From Candidatus Magnetomicrobium cryptolimnococcus (GTDB lineage Bacteria > Nitrospirota > Thermodesulfovibrionia > Thermodesulfovibrionales > Magnetobacteriaceae): DNA of 64,000 bases. A model generated the notes under the pieces. It ran no database searches and was not told the DNA's origin. It saw only the letters and a list, made by a program, of their open reading frames with translations. Shown one piece after another: positions 16,988 to 24,692 of this stretch; the stretch's first letter is position 1; each line of letters begins with the position of its first letter. Made by a program: the position numbers and the translations under genes. The DNA lies in assembly GCA_018606805.1 (NCBI GenBank), contig JAGYWI010000010.1, positions 56,602 through 120,601 of the forward strand. Direction: 5' to 3'.

Positions 16988-17384
16988 CAGATAGAGGATG
17001 AGATGCGTGAAAACCAATACCGTTCGGCATTAATTATGCTGATGGTATAGTTATAGTTAAAAACACTTTCACGGTGCATTTATTTTGAGTCTATTTGTCA
17101 TTAGCGCACTTCGATTTAATAGGTAACAAAAATTAAGGGCTTGCCCCTAGGTTCGCCCCTACAAAAACACGTGTATCGTAGGCAGACCTTTCGAGTGCCT
17201 GCCCTATGTTTAGTGTTCTTATCAAATTGAAATGTGCTATAAACAACGAGATTGCTTCGTCGCTTATGCTCCTCGCAATGACAAGACAGGGGGGCTGAAC
17301 TATTACGATTATTACTGATTGGTTATGAAAAAAATAAGCCAAAATAAACCCATCTATTCAAGCATTTATCTCAATCATTTATCC
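16988..17384. repeat. Intergenic spacer with two dispersed repeat types
   Basis: No gene seen. At 17108-17160 is a repeat with TTCGATTTAATAG and GGGCTTGCCCCTAGGTT, found again at 38502-38560. At about 17233-17306 is a partial MITE-like sequence ending GGCTGAACTATTAC, related to the full copy at 34570-34712. It carries the uninterrupted site GATTG/CTTCGTC that is occupied by a palindromic element in the other copy. Confidence 0.7.
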
Positions 17385-17999
17385 CTACACGTTTATTTGA
17401 AATAAAGGGGAACTTAAAATATCAACACGGGTAACTATTCCAGATAGTTTTCCATCTGCCGAAAGTACCGGTATCCTGTTAATTTTCTTAGATATAAAAA
17501 GAGAAACAGCCTCATGTATTGGAGCGTCTTCACTAATACACACTGCTGGAGTCGTCATTATATCCTTTGCGACAAGGTTTTTAATTTTCATGATATCACA
17601 GTCCTTATTATTTAAAAAAATAGCAACTACCGACATAAATGTAAGGGCATGCTCTACCCCCATATGGGACAGAAAATCCTTTTCCGAGATAACACCGACG
17701 GGATAGCCGCTGTCATCAACTACCGGTAAACCTGAAATTAATTTTTCAGAAAGTTTTTCAGCCACTTCCGTAAGCGGTGTATTTACCGTAACATAAACCA
17801 CATCTATTGTCATAACTTCTTTAACTGCCACTGATTTTGTTACTCTACTAAGTGCATGTTTATACGCCGCGTAGTAAACTTCCTTAAAATCTTGCGGTGT
17901 AATATCAAGGTAACCATTTATAGTCTTCATTGCCTCAAAAATATCCTCATCGTTTATTGTTACACAATAAGACATTTTATCACTACTACTGTTGCGCAT
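17385..17999 (-). CDS. Tandem CBS-domain protein
   Basis: About 204 residues from the ATG at 17999, which has AAAGGAGGT 6 nt upstream. After a short N-terminal helical part are two CBS domains: VKEVMTIDVVYVTVNTPLTEVAEKL...GLPVVDDSGYPVGVISEKDFL and AKDIMTTPAVCISEDAPIHEAVSLF...RIPVLSADGKLSGIVTRVDIL. Paired CBS domains bind adenosyl ligands and sense energy state. No catalytic or DNA-binding partner domain is present, so it may regulate another protein. Its first codons and leader are part of the segment duplicated at 20461. Confidence 0.8.
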   Translation of the reverse strand: MRNSSSDKMSYCVTINDEDIFEAMKTINGYLDITPQDFKEVYYAAYKHALSRVTKSVAVKEVMTIDVVYVTVNTPLTEVAEKLSEKLISGLPVVDDSGYPVGVISEKDFLSHMGVEHALTFMSVVAIFLNNKDCDIMKIKNLVAKDIMTTPAVCISEDAPIHEAVSLFISKKINRIPVLSADGKLSGIVTRVDILSSPLFQINV

Positions 18000-18585
18000 T
18001 GTAACCTCCTTTTTCGGTTGCAACGGATGTTGGTTAAATTTCAAAAAAAAAGACAAGATACCTTATATGTTTAGTTCGATTTGCTCAAGCACTCTCATAG
18101 ACCTGTTTTCGTCACCAAATATCCCAATATGTATAGATACCGCGGTGATTTCCTTTACGGGAGTGCGCCCCCGCACCTTTGTAAGGTATTGTATGTTAAT
18201 CTTAATATCTTTACCATCAACAAAGGTTGACTTAACATAGGCAACGAGGGCATCTGAGTTTTTCTCAAAGACGGGTAACTCTAATTGTTTTAATGCCTTA
18301 AGAGCTGCATTATATGTTTGCGCTACGGATGCTTCTATATTATAGCGAAGGGTTCCATCTACGAAAGAGTATGTACCCTCACCAGCGGTCTTTACGTTTC
18401 TTACACAGCCTATTAGTAATATGATTGTTAAACAGATGCTAATAGCAATGCTATTATAATATTTGGTTGTGTAGGCACACCTCCCTGACGTTTTTATCAT
18501 AAAACGACACTCCTTTATAAAATTTTCTTCTATTATTAAAACATATGTGAAGCGAAAATTGAAACCTTTACTTTAAGAAAAGGTG
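17991..18585. repeat. Duplicated segment, copy 1
   Basis: This stretch (CBS gene leader plus DUF3568 gene and its upstream region) is repeated in direct orientation at 20461-21065. The copies are nearly identical over the DUF3568 gene and diverge at the CBS end. They differ by a third palindromic element present only in copy 2 and a nested element present only beside copy 1. Confidence 0.8.
18063..18500 (-). CDS. DUF3568-like lipoprotein, copy 1 (intact)
   Basis: A 145-residue lipoprotein: membrane segment IAISICLTIILLIGC with lipobox LIGC, then a domain typical of DUF3568 (VAQTYNAALKALKQLELPVFEKNSDALVAYVKSTF, ITAVSIHIGIFGDENRS). Two palindromic elements are in frame: 18466-18484 before the signal (GRCAYTT) and 18156-18176 between strands (KVRGRTPVKE). 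A near-identical second copy lies at 20514-20977 with the same two elements plus a third. Envelope protein of unknown function. Confidence 0.7.
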   Translation of the reverse strand: MIKTSGRCAYTTKYYNSIAISICLTIILLIGCVRNVKTAGEGTYSFVDGTLRYNIEASVAQTYNAALKALKQLELPVFEKNSDALVAYVKSTFVDGKDIKINIQYLTKVRGRTPVKEITAVSIHIGIFGDENRSMRVLEQIELNI

Positions 18586-18887
18586 CGTGAGGGCAAGGGA
18601 GGTGTGCCTACACACCCTCCCGTAAAAGGCCGTAGAGTTAGCTTTAGATATTAGATTTGGGCAGAGCTAAGTCTTACGGTAAGCGAATGTTAGTATGAGA
18701 ATAATTATGCTCAGGTACTTATATATTTTTCAATAAGTTATCTATTTGTTGACAGGATGTGTCAATTTGTAACCACTTGATAAATAAGAATATTTTTTAA
18801 ATTTAGAATTGCGACAAATGCCAATTCCAAGAAGTATTGTAGAATGGTAGACAGTTGTGATATGATGAAAAGAAAAGGTATAACTAT
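18501..18887. repeat. Spacer with nested palindromic elements and Rpn fragment
   Basis: A 21-nt element at 18596-18616 sits inside another element (18582-18595 plus 18617-18626). Its sister at 21059-21083 has the outer element alone. At about 18626-18685 is a fragment nearly identical to 16823-16877, the Rpn C-terminal codons (IELALDIRFG), so it is a decayed copy. The remaining about 200 nt is AT-rich and may hold the promoter of the gene at 18888. Confidence 0.75.
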
Positions 18888-19454
18888 ATGATAATAGACC
18901 ACTCAAGGGAAAAATTGCTTAATGCTATAGTGTATTTTTTACAAAATACAAAATATTGTGGTAAGACTAAATTATTTAAATTGTTGTATTATCTTGATTT
19001 TTTACATTTCAAAGAAACTGGCAAATCTGTTACTGGATTAGATTATTTTGCATGGAATTACGGACCGGTGCCAAAAGACCTATATGATGAAATAAGCAAA
19101 AAACCAAAACCAGATTTAACCCAAACTATTGTAATACCTCCTCGCAATAAAAGTAATAGCGCTTTTACAGAAATAAAAGCTAAAATAAAATTTGATAATA
19201 CGTATTTCACTAAACGGGAGTTACGTATCCTTGAACAAGTAGCGTTTATATTTAAAGACGCTATGGCTGATAGTATGGTAGATTCATCCCATTTGCCAAA
19301 CCATCCGTGGGACATAACTATAAAATCTAAAGGATTACAACAAAAAATTGATTATTTTTTAGCCCTTGATAATAGTGAAAACTCTTTATCAACAGAAGAG
19401 GTACATGATAGAATAGCAGATAGAAAAGAGGTTGAAAAAATATTTAGTGAATAA
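18888..19454 (+). CDS. Panacea (SocA-like antitoxin domain) protein
   Basis: A 188-residue protein with the Panacea/SocA layout: KLLNAIVYFLQNTKYCGKTKLFKLLYYLDFLHFKETGKSVTGLDYFAWNYGPVP near the N-terminus, the family's most conserved block, and ADSMVDSSHLPNHPWD later. The family occurs as antitoxin in many two-gene systems and in phages. The expected partner overlaps the stop codon, but here it ends after 24 codons. No palindromic element is present. Confidence 0.75.
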   Translation: MIIDHSREKLLNAIVYFLQNTKYCGKTKLFKLLYYLDFLHFKETGKSVTGLDYFAWNYGPVPKDLYDEISKKPKPDLTQTIVIPPRNKSNSAFTEIKAKIKFDNTYFTKRELRILEQVAFIFKDAMADSMVDSSHLPNHPWDITIKSKGLQQKIDYFLALDNSENSLSTEEVHDRIADRKEVEKIFSE

Positions 19455-19521
19455 AGGAGATATTCTTTTTCATGAAGATTTTAAGTTTGCAAATGGTAGC
19501 ATTAATGAATATTTTATATAA
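19447..19521 (+). pseudogene. Truncated partner of the Panacea gene (24 codons)
   Basis: GTG at 19447 overlaps the Panacea stop by 8 nt and has an AGGAG just inside. The peptide begins with VNKGDILFHEDFKF and ends at TAA after EYFI. Position and the KGDI opening suggest the start of a translationally coupled toxin-like partner that has been truncated. The identity of the full protein cannot be judged from 24 residues. Confidence 0.35.
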
Positions 19522-19612
19522 TTTCTCTTTTCCAAATAATTACTCCTATTAGTAAATTGAATTTATCAAGACTAAATTGTTAAACTTTCACTCCTCAAAG
19601 ACATCTTTTATA

Positions 19613-19789
19613 TCAAACTGAAGCCCACCAATGACCTTGTATCCAGTCTTGGGCTATGGTCATATTATCTTTTCTGATGAACAGTAAATCAGGTTGTAAA
19701 CGGTTTAGATTTTCCTTAAGGATAACGTCAAAGGGGGATAGATATACTTTACCTATTTTATTTTGTTTTATATGACTAACAATGTATAC
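19613..19789 (-). pseudogene. Uma2-family nuclease remnant
   Basis: A 58-codon open piece without a start codon. It reads GKVYLSPFDVILKENLNRLQPDLLFI and then RKDNMTIAQDWIQG. This matches the central part of Uma2 (PD-(D/E)XK) proteins, where SPFDV and QPDLLFV carry catalytic residues. N- and C-terminal parts are missing or frameshifted. It shows that this region is a graveyard of accessory genes. Confidence 0.6.
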
Positions 19790-19792
19790 GGT

Positions 19793-20062
19793 TTAATAGA
19801 CCTCATCATGTGTTCCTATATCTATTAGATGAATGGATTTATCACTGATTTCAAACACAAGCCTTAACTCATAAGTTAACGAACAAACATAGCTTCCTTT
19901 TAGATTACCACTTAGCGTATGTGTCTTTAAAGCATTGTCATAAGGATTGTTTTCAAGTTTTAAAAACAATTCTCTTATAGGCTCTTTTAGTTTCGGTTGT
20001 TTTTCAATAAGCTTAGCAGTCTTTTTCTTGAAAGACTTAGAATACTCAATTTTCCACTTCAT
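19793..20062 (-). CDS. RelE/YafQ-type toxin
   Basis: An 89-residue basic protein with the RelE/ParE fold layout: MKWKIEYSKSFKKKTAKLIEKQP, then HTLSGNLKGSYVCSLTYELRLVFEI, and the terminal LIDIGTHDEVY typical of YafQ-type mRNA interferases, whose late His is catalytic. The start overlaps the end of the upstream antitoxin-like gene by 17 nt. This order and overlap fit a type II toxin-antitoxin operon. Confidence 0.8.
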   Translation of the reverse strand: MKWKIEYSKSFKKKTAKLIEKQPKLKEPIRELFLKLENNPYDNALKTHTLSGNLKGSYVCSLTYELRLVFEISDKSIHLIDIGTHDEVY

Positions 20063-20306
20063 CTAATATAGCCTGAAAAGCTTCTTGGGCAGATTGAAAC
20101 TGTATAGTTGGCTCTTTTTTAGCATCAAGCACCCTTTCAACAAAAGCCTTATGCTTCTTTTCTTTCTCAAGAAGAAAAGTTACATACTCATGGAGGAAAT
20201 CTATCAACGGTGGGGATAACTCTTTTAATGCTTCCTTGATTACTTCTACCTTATCATTGTATATCTGTTTTTCTTGTTCAGTTGTCTCAATTGTTAATAC
20301 TTCCAT
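20046..20306 (-). CDS. Antitoxin partner of RelE-type toxin
   Basis: An 86-residue acidic helical protein with EVIKEALKELSPPLIDFLHEYVTFLLEKEKKHKAF and FQSAQEAFQAILDEVEN. No clear DNA-binding motif is seen, but the size, acidic character and overlap with the downstream RelE-type toxin gene are those of an antitoxin that would wrap around and neutralise the toxin. A sequence resembling a -10 box (TATAGCATTAT) lies just upstream. Confidence 0.65.
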   Translation of the reverse strand: MEVLTIETTEQEKQIYNDKVEVIKEALKELSPPLIDFLHEYVTFLLEKEKKHKAFVERVLDAKKEPTIQFQSAQEAFQAILDEVEN

Positions 20307-20460
20307 ATGGTTAGTATAGCATTATGGTGGACCCCTTTGTCAAGACAATTTTTAATCTGAAGTGTAATCATTTTAGAACCTCCTCTCCAAAGAACGTTGA
20401 ATACATATAAGGAAAGCTCCTATAAAACTAAATTCTTGGCTAAATTATAATAGATTAACT

Positions 20461-21065
20461 GTTGCGCATTATAACCTCCTCTTTCGGTTGCATTGAAACG
20501 TGTGGGGCACAATTTATAATATGTTTCGTTCGATTTGCTCAAGCACTCTCATCGTCCTGTTTTCATCGCCAAATATCCCAATATGTATAGATACCGCGGT
20601 GATTTCCTTTACGGGAGTGCGCCCCCGCACCTTTGTAAGGTATTGTATGTTAATCTTAATATCTTTACCATCAACAAAGGTTGACTTAACATAGGCAACG
20701 AGGGCATCTGAGTTTTTCTCAAAGACGGGTAACTCTAATTGTTTTAATGCCTTAAGAGCTGCATTATATGTTTGCGCTACGGATGCTTCTATATTATAGC
20801 GAAGGTGCGTGGGCGCACTCCCATTAAGGTTCCATCTACGAAAGAGTATGTACCCTCACCAGCGGTCTTTACGTTTCTTACACAGCCTATTAGTAATATG
20901 ATTGTTAAACAGATGCTAATAGCAATGCTATTATAATATTTGGGTGTGTAGGCACACCTCCCTGACGTTTTTATCATAAAAGTACACTCCTTTATAAAAT
21001 TTTCTTATATTATTAAAACATATGTGAAGCGAAAATTGAAACCTTTACTTTAAGAAAAGGTGCGT
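20461..21065. repeat. Duplicated segment, copy 2
   Basis: Direct-repeat partner of 17991-18585. It contains a leader fragment of the CBS gene (GTTGCGCATTATAACCTCCT) without the gene body, then the second DUF3568 copy. The copy has been altered by an extra palindromic element at 20805-20828. Confidence 0.8.
20514..20977 (-). pseudogene. DUF3568-like lipoprotein, copy 2, broken by a palindromic element
   Basis: Almost identical to the gene at 18063-18500 and shares its two in-frame elements (20943-20962 and 20609-20632). After VDGT the copy carries a third element (20805-20828; GTGCGTGGGCGCACTCCC then ATTAAG). Compared with copy 1 the net gain is 23 nt, which shifts the frame and gives a stop within 11 codons (LMGVRPRTFAII). 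The rest of the gene is intact in another frame, so loss is recent. Copy 1 preserves the empty site GCGAAG/GGTTCC. Confidence 0.85.
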
Positions 21066-21331
21066 GATGGCACTCCAGTAAAGAAAAAACTTCTTGATAT
21101 AGGAAAATATTTCCGTTATGGATGGATGACGGGGCAGCTAAATATAGCAAATCTCTCTGGCATGTATTTTGCATTTACTATAGTAACACCGAACGAGTAA
21201 AAAGGGTGTGTAGGCACACCTCCCTGTGCGGAGGCGCACCCCCGTAAAGTGCGGAGGCGCACCCCCGTAAAGTGCGGAGGCGCACCCCCGTAAAGTGCGG
21301 AGGCACACTGCCGTAAGGTGGGAGAAAAAAG
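21066..21331. repeat. GGDEF gene leader with five-unit palindromic array
   Basis: From 21204 to about 21318 is one CTCCCT-type unit, three identical units GTGCGGAGGCGCACCCCCGT + AAA at a period of 23 nt, and a degenerate fifth. The period is not a multiple of three and the array is untranslated. It lies between a sigma-54-like promoter (21158-21173) and the GGDEF start, so each unit would form a hairpin in the 5' leader. Confidence 0.85.
21158..21173 (+). promoter_or_regulatory. Sigma-54-like promoter upstream of GGDEF gene
   Basis: TGGCATGTATTTTGCA has the -24 GG and -12 GC separated by exactly ten bases and matches the sigma-54 consensus TGGCACG-N4-TTGCA except for one base. It is about 160 nt before the start codon; the palindromic array fills the leader. 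Confidence 0.55.
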
Positions 21332-22546
21332 ATGAAATATATTATGGAAAATATGAAAAAGGTGATTAAAGAAACTCTAAAGGGTGTGAAGGCACACTCC
21401 CGTAAGGTATTCTACATGGCACTAACTGGAGTAGACTACAAGATGCTCAGCGATAGCGTGCTAAAGATAGGTAAGTTGCAAAGGGTTGACGATATAGTGG
21501 AAGAGGCAGCTAAAGGGATAAACGAAATATTGGATTGTAGGGTATTTGGCTTTGCTATAAAAAGTGGAAATGCCAGGGAGGTGTGCCTACACACCGTTGA
21601 TGTTTGGGTAGAGCCAAAGGATTATGAGGACTATATGGTAGAGGTAGTCAAAAATGACTTTAAGTGTCAGCATTTTGTCTACAATATCCATTATGTTAAC
21701 AGAGGGAGGTGTGCCCACACACCTGCGTGCGCTGAAGCATATGATAGAAAGTGCAGCTATAAAGACGTTTCAAAGGGTGCGGAGGCGCACCTCCATGTGC
21801 GTAGGCGCACCTCCATGCTTTTAAGATTTACCTTAGTTGATGGCATAAATATTGCTAAACTATATATAATGCCAAACAGGAAGATAATGTATCATCATAT
21901 AGATATTATGAATATATTAGTAAGGTCAATAAGTATTGCATTAAAATCGGCACTAAACGTAAGTGCTATAGATGGTCAGCAGACTATAGACCGGCTTACT
22001 GAGTGTTATAGTCAAAGTGCCTTTGATAGCCACATAGAGCATGACATATATATAGCCAAAAGGTACGGTTCGGGTTTGTCGTTGATTGTGCTAAATGTGG
22101 ATAATTTGCAGGCTGTAGTTGACGCTTACGGTAAAGAAGCTGGCGATTTAGTGCTAAGAGCTGTAGCGCAGAACATTCTTTCGGCTGTCAGAAAGGGTGA
22201 TTATGTAGCCAGATACGGTGAGACAGGGTTTGTTGTTGCGTTACCGGAAACACGGATAATATCGGCTGAAGAGTTAGGTATAGCTCTTTGTAGGCTGATT
22301 GCGACTAAGACAGTAGAGATTGGAAGCGAACGCTCTAAGTGCGTAGGCGCACCCCCGTCAAAGTGCGTAGGCGCACCCCCGTCAAAGATGAGTAGGCGCA
22401 CCTCCCTAGTTACATGCTCTTTTAATGTTGCCACACTGCGTGGTGGTGACACAAAGGATACCCTATTAGCTTGCTTAGGCAGAAGGCTACAGGGTACTAA
22501 AAACTTAGAAAATAAGTCTCTTATGCCCCCCCATAAATCCTCTTAA
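21332..22546 (+). CDS. Degenerate GGDEF-domain protein with multiple palindromic inserts
   Basis: A 404-residue protein with GGGAG 7 nt before the ATG. The N-terminal 210 residues form an unrecognised sensory-like domain. The C-terminal part has the GGDEF fold (DRLTECYSQSAFDSHIEHDIYIAKRYGSGLSLIVLNVDNLQAVVDAYGKEAGD), but the signature is RYGETGF instead of RxGGDEF, so cyclase activity is unlikely; it may bind c-di-GMP/GTP or a partner. In-frame elements: 21384-21410 (VKAHSRK), 21575-21595 (REVCLHT), 21704-21723 (GRCAHTP), 21777-21817 (two units) and 22336-22408 (three units, 24-nt period, KCVGAPPS). That is about 60 added residues, and the surrounding domain motifs remain readable. Confidence 0.7.
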   Translation: MKYIMENMKKVIKETLKGVKAHSRKVFYMALTGVDYKMLSDSVLKIGKLQRVDDIVEEAAKGINEILDCRVFGFAIKSGNAREVCLHTVDVWVEPKDYEDYMVEVVKNDFKCQHFVYNIHYVNRGRCAHTPACAEAYDRKCSYKDVSKGAEAHLHVRRRTSMLLRFTLVDGINIAKLYIMPNRKIMYHHIDIMNILVRSISIALKSALNVSAIDGQQTIDRLTECYSQSAFDSHIEHDIYIAKRYGSGLSLIVLNVDNLQAVVDAYGKEAGDLVLRAVAQNILSAVRKGDYVARYGETGFVVALPETRIISAEELGIALCRLIATKTVEIGSERSKCVGAPPSKCVGAPPSKMSRRTSLVTCSFNVATLRGGDTKDTLLACLGRRLQGTKNLENKSLMPPHKSS

Positions 22547-22547
22547 A

Positions 22548-22612
22548 GGGTATACCAGCTGGACAAACTGTTATGGGTTAAGTCCAGCTGGTGTACCCCC
22601 TCCTTTTTTTTA
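22548..22612 (+). terminator. Rho-independent terminator after the GGDEF gene
   Basis: A 17-bp stem GGGTATACCAGCTGGAC / GTCCAGCTGGTGTACCC with one mismatch, a 17-nt loop and a T-rich tail (CTCCTTTTTTTTAT). It directly follows the stop codon at 22546. The rest of the spacer to 22773 is AT-rich without visible genes. Confidence 0.8.
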
Positions 22613-22773
22613 TATTTTTTTTATATTATGATACCCCATAAATCCTGCCATTAGTATAAAATATAATATATATAAAAAAGTATTTTATTTTTTACACATT
22701 TAAAAATAAGTGGGGATTTATAACTTAAACGGTTTATTTGACAAGGGCGGGAGAAAATGTTGATAATATAAAG

Positions 22774-23730
22774 ATGAACGAAAATAGCTTTTATAATTCT
22801 TTTGGTAGCCATATGAGAAGATTATATGGTAGGGATATTTATAAGGTAAATATTGATGCAGGCTTTACATGCCCAAACAGGGATGGCTCTATTGCTTACG
22901 GTGGGTGTATATATTGTAATAATGATAGCTTCAGACCTCCTTCTTGTAAGCCAGTGCTTGGTATTAAGAAGCAGGTAGAAAACGGTATAAGTTATCTTTC
23001 GAAGCGCTATAAGGCGAAGCGCTATAAGGCAAAAAAATTTATTGGATATTTCCAACCCTTTACAAACACTTACGCCTCAGTTGAAGAGCTTAAGCGACTA
23101 TACTTAGAAGCCCTCAGTCATAAGGATGTCATAGGACTTGCCATAGGTACGCGGCCGGATGCTGTGGATGAAGAAAAAATAGAGCTTCTTAGCCGACTTG
23201 CAAAGGACTACTTCATACTTATTGAATACGGCTTGCAGTCAATATATGATAAAACCCTTGATTACATAAACAGAGGGCATGACTACAGATGCTTTAAAGA
23301 GTGTCTGGATATGACTAAAAACAGGGGGATTCATATGGGAGCACATTTAATTGTGGGTTTCCCGACTGAATCCATTACGGAAATGCTCTATATGGCACAA
23401 GAGGTCTCCAGACTGCCGATAGAGTTTTTAAAGATTCACCAATTGCAAATAATCAGAGGCACTCCGTTAGGTGAGATGTTTGAACGAGAGCCTTTCTTTG
23501 TCTTTTCTTATGAAGAGTACATTGACTTTGTGGTCAATTTTATAGAACGGCTGTCGCCACATATTGTGTTGCAAAGACTCTTTGCAACTGCCCCTTATGA
23601 CATATTGATTGCACCAAGGTGGGATAAAACAAGGCAACAGTTAACAAGGGATATAGAGATGCAATTTAAAAAACGAGATACATTTCAAGGCAGATTGTTT
23701 ACAGGCTGCTCTTGTAATTTGTCTTTATAA
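22774..23730 (+). CDS. TIGR01212/YhcC-type radical SAM protein
   Basis: About 318 residues from the ATG at 22774; a TTG 36 nt upstream is possible and no strong ribosome site decides between them. The signature VNIDAGFTCPNRDGSIAYGGCIYCNN gives three Cys for a 4Fe-4S cluster in the spacing typical of the YhcC/TIGR01212 family. IGTRPDAVDEEKIELL, YGLQSIYDKTLDYINRGH, GAHLIVGFPTES and LKIHQLQIIRGTPL are further family blocks. The reaction of this family is not settled. A short direct duplication (KRYKAKRYKAK) lies near residue 80. Confidence 0.85.
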   Translation: MNENSFYNSFGSHMRRLYGRDIYKVNIDAGFTCPNRDGSIAYGGCIYCNNDSFRPPSCKPVLGIKKQVENGISYLSKRYKAKRYKAKKFIGYFQPFTNTYASVEELKRLYLEALSHKDVIGLAIGTRPDAVDEEKIELLSRLAKDYFILIEYGLQSIYDKTLDYINRGHDYRCFKECLDMTKNRGIHMGAHLIVGFPTESITEMLYMAQEVSRLPIEFLKIHQLQIIRGTPLGEMFEREPFFVFSYEEYIDFVVNFIERLSPHIVLQRLFATAPYDILIAPRWDKTRQQLTRDIEMQFKKRDTFQGRLFTGCSCNLSL

Positions 23731-23789
23731 AGATAGCGTCATAAGTTTGCAGCGCTTATGTACATAAAAAAAGTCTTAGGGGGTTAATC

Positions 23790-24209
23790 ATGAAATTTCT
23801 TGTTACAGACGATGAGCTGCTAACCGTAAAGATGTTACAACGGTTGCTTTCAAGATATGGCCACTGCGACTATGTATTAAATGGGAAAGAGGCGGTTGAG
23901 GCTTTTAAGGAGGCATTATCAATGGGCGAACCCTATGATCTTATCTTTATGGACATATTAATGCCTGAAATGGACGGATTTGACGCCCTTTATGCTATTA
24001 GGGAAAAGGAGAAAATGCTTGGAATTAACCAAGAGGATTCTGTAAAAATTATAATGATGACTGGCTTAGGAATATCTATTGAAATGGTGAACCTTTATAG
24101 AACGAGTTGTATGGAATTTTTGTATAAACCAATAGATGTTGATGCCCTTATCAGCTTTTTGAAGGATAATAATCTGATTCAGCAAGGTATTGAATACAAT
24201 AACAATTAG
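23790..24209 (+). CDS. Single-domain response regulator (CheY-like)
   Basis: A 139-residue receiver domain: acidic pair VTDDE near the N-terminus, phospho-accepting Asp in DLIFMDILMPEMDGFDA (about residue 55), MMTG for the switch Thr, and FLYKPID for the conserved Lys. No output domain follows. AGGGGGTTAATC precedes the ATG. With a flagellar operon beginning 545 nt downstream, a role in motility or adaptation is possible, but no partner kinase adjoins it. Confidence 0.85.
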   Translation: MKFLVTDDELLTVKMLQRLLSRYGHCDYVLNGKEAVEAFKEALSMGEPYDLIFMDILMPEMDGFDALYAIREKEKMLGINQEDSVKIIMMTGLGISIEMVNLYRTSCMEFLYKPIDVDALISFLKDNNLIQQGIEYNNN

Positions 24210-24346
24210 CACACCTCCCTGTGCGCCTCCGCATTTTCGTCTTATACTTAATGTATTACATACCACGTAAAGTCTCTGCGCTAGCTCCAAAAGAGTTTAG
24301 AGAGGGGGATTTAAAGGGGGAGTCTTTTCCTCCCCCTTTCAGCGCC

Positions 24347-24410
24347 AAATCGGCAATGGAAAGAAAACCCCCCGTTCTTTTTGGGGGGGTTTTCTTTCCA
24401 TTGCCGATTT
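24347..24410. repeat. Long perfect inverted repeat
   Basis: The left arm starts AAATCGGCAATGGAAAG and ends CCCCCC; the right arm is its exact complement over 27 bp with a 9-10 nt loop (GTTCTTTTT). Far longer than needed for termination. It could be a bidirectional terminator or a remnant of an inverted insertion. Confidence 0.8.
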
Positions 24411-24512
24411 ACTCGTTATGCCTGCACAAGATTTGGGGAAACAAGTGTCATCCTGCCACAGTGTACAACATTTAGCACCGATTGTCAGGACAAAAGTTTT
24501 AGGAAAGGGGGT

Positions 24513-24565
24513 GCTGGGGAAAACCCTTTTGCCTAAAAGGGTTTTCCCCAGCTCTTTTATTTTTT
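24513..24565 (+). terminator. Rho-independent terminator
   Basis: An 18-bp perfect stem GCTGGGGAAAACCCTTTT / AAAAGGGTTTTCCCCAGC with a five-nt loop and a T-rich tail. It probably isolates the flagellar operon from upstream transcription. Confidence 0.75.
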
Positions 24566-24692
24566 CTTTTTCTTTTTCTTTTTTTTTCTAATTAGTTAAA
24601 AAAACATCACTATGTCAGGAATTTGACACTTTATTATTATTTTAGTTATTATTTGATGGTTATTTCCGAGTGCGTAGGCGCACTCCCGTAAG

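Noticed and set aside
16768..17079. A minus-strand hydrophobic protein
   Set aside because: It is antisense to the recognisable Rpn tail, and shows no start signal.
21117..21243. Small ORF in the GGDEF leader (starting MDDGAAKYSKSL)
   Set aside because: Overlaps the sigma-54-like promoter, lacks a ribosome site and ends in palindromic units.
24209..24475. A small plus-strand gene after the response regulator
   Set aside because: The frame runs through three hairpins and a partial palindromic element; no ribosome site or family match.
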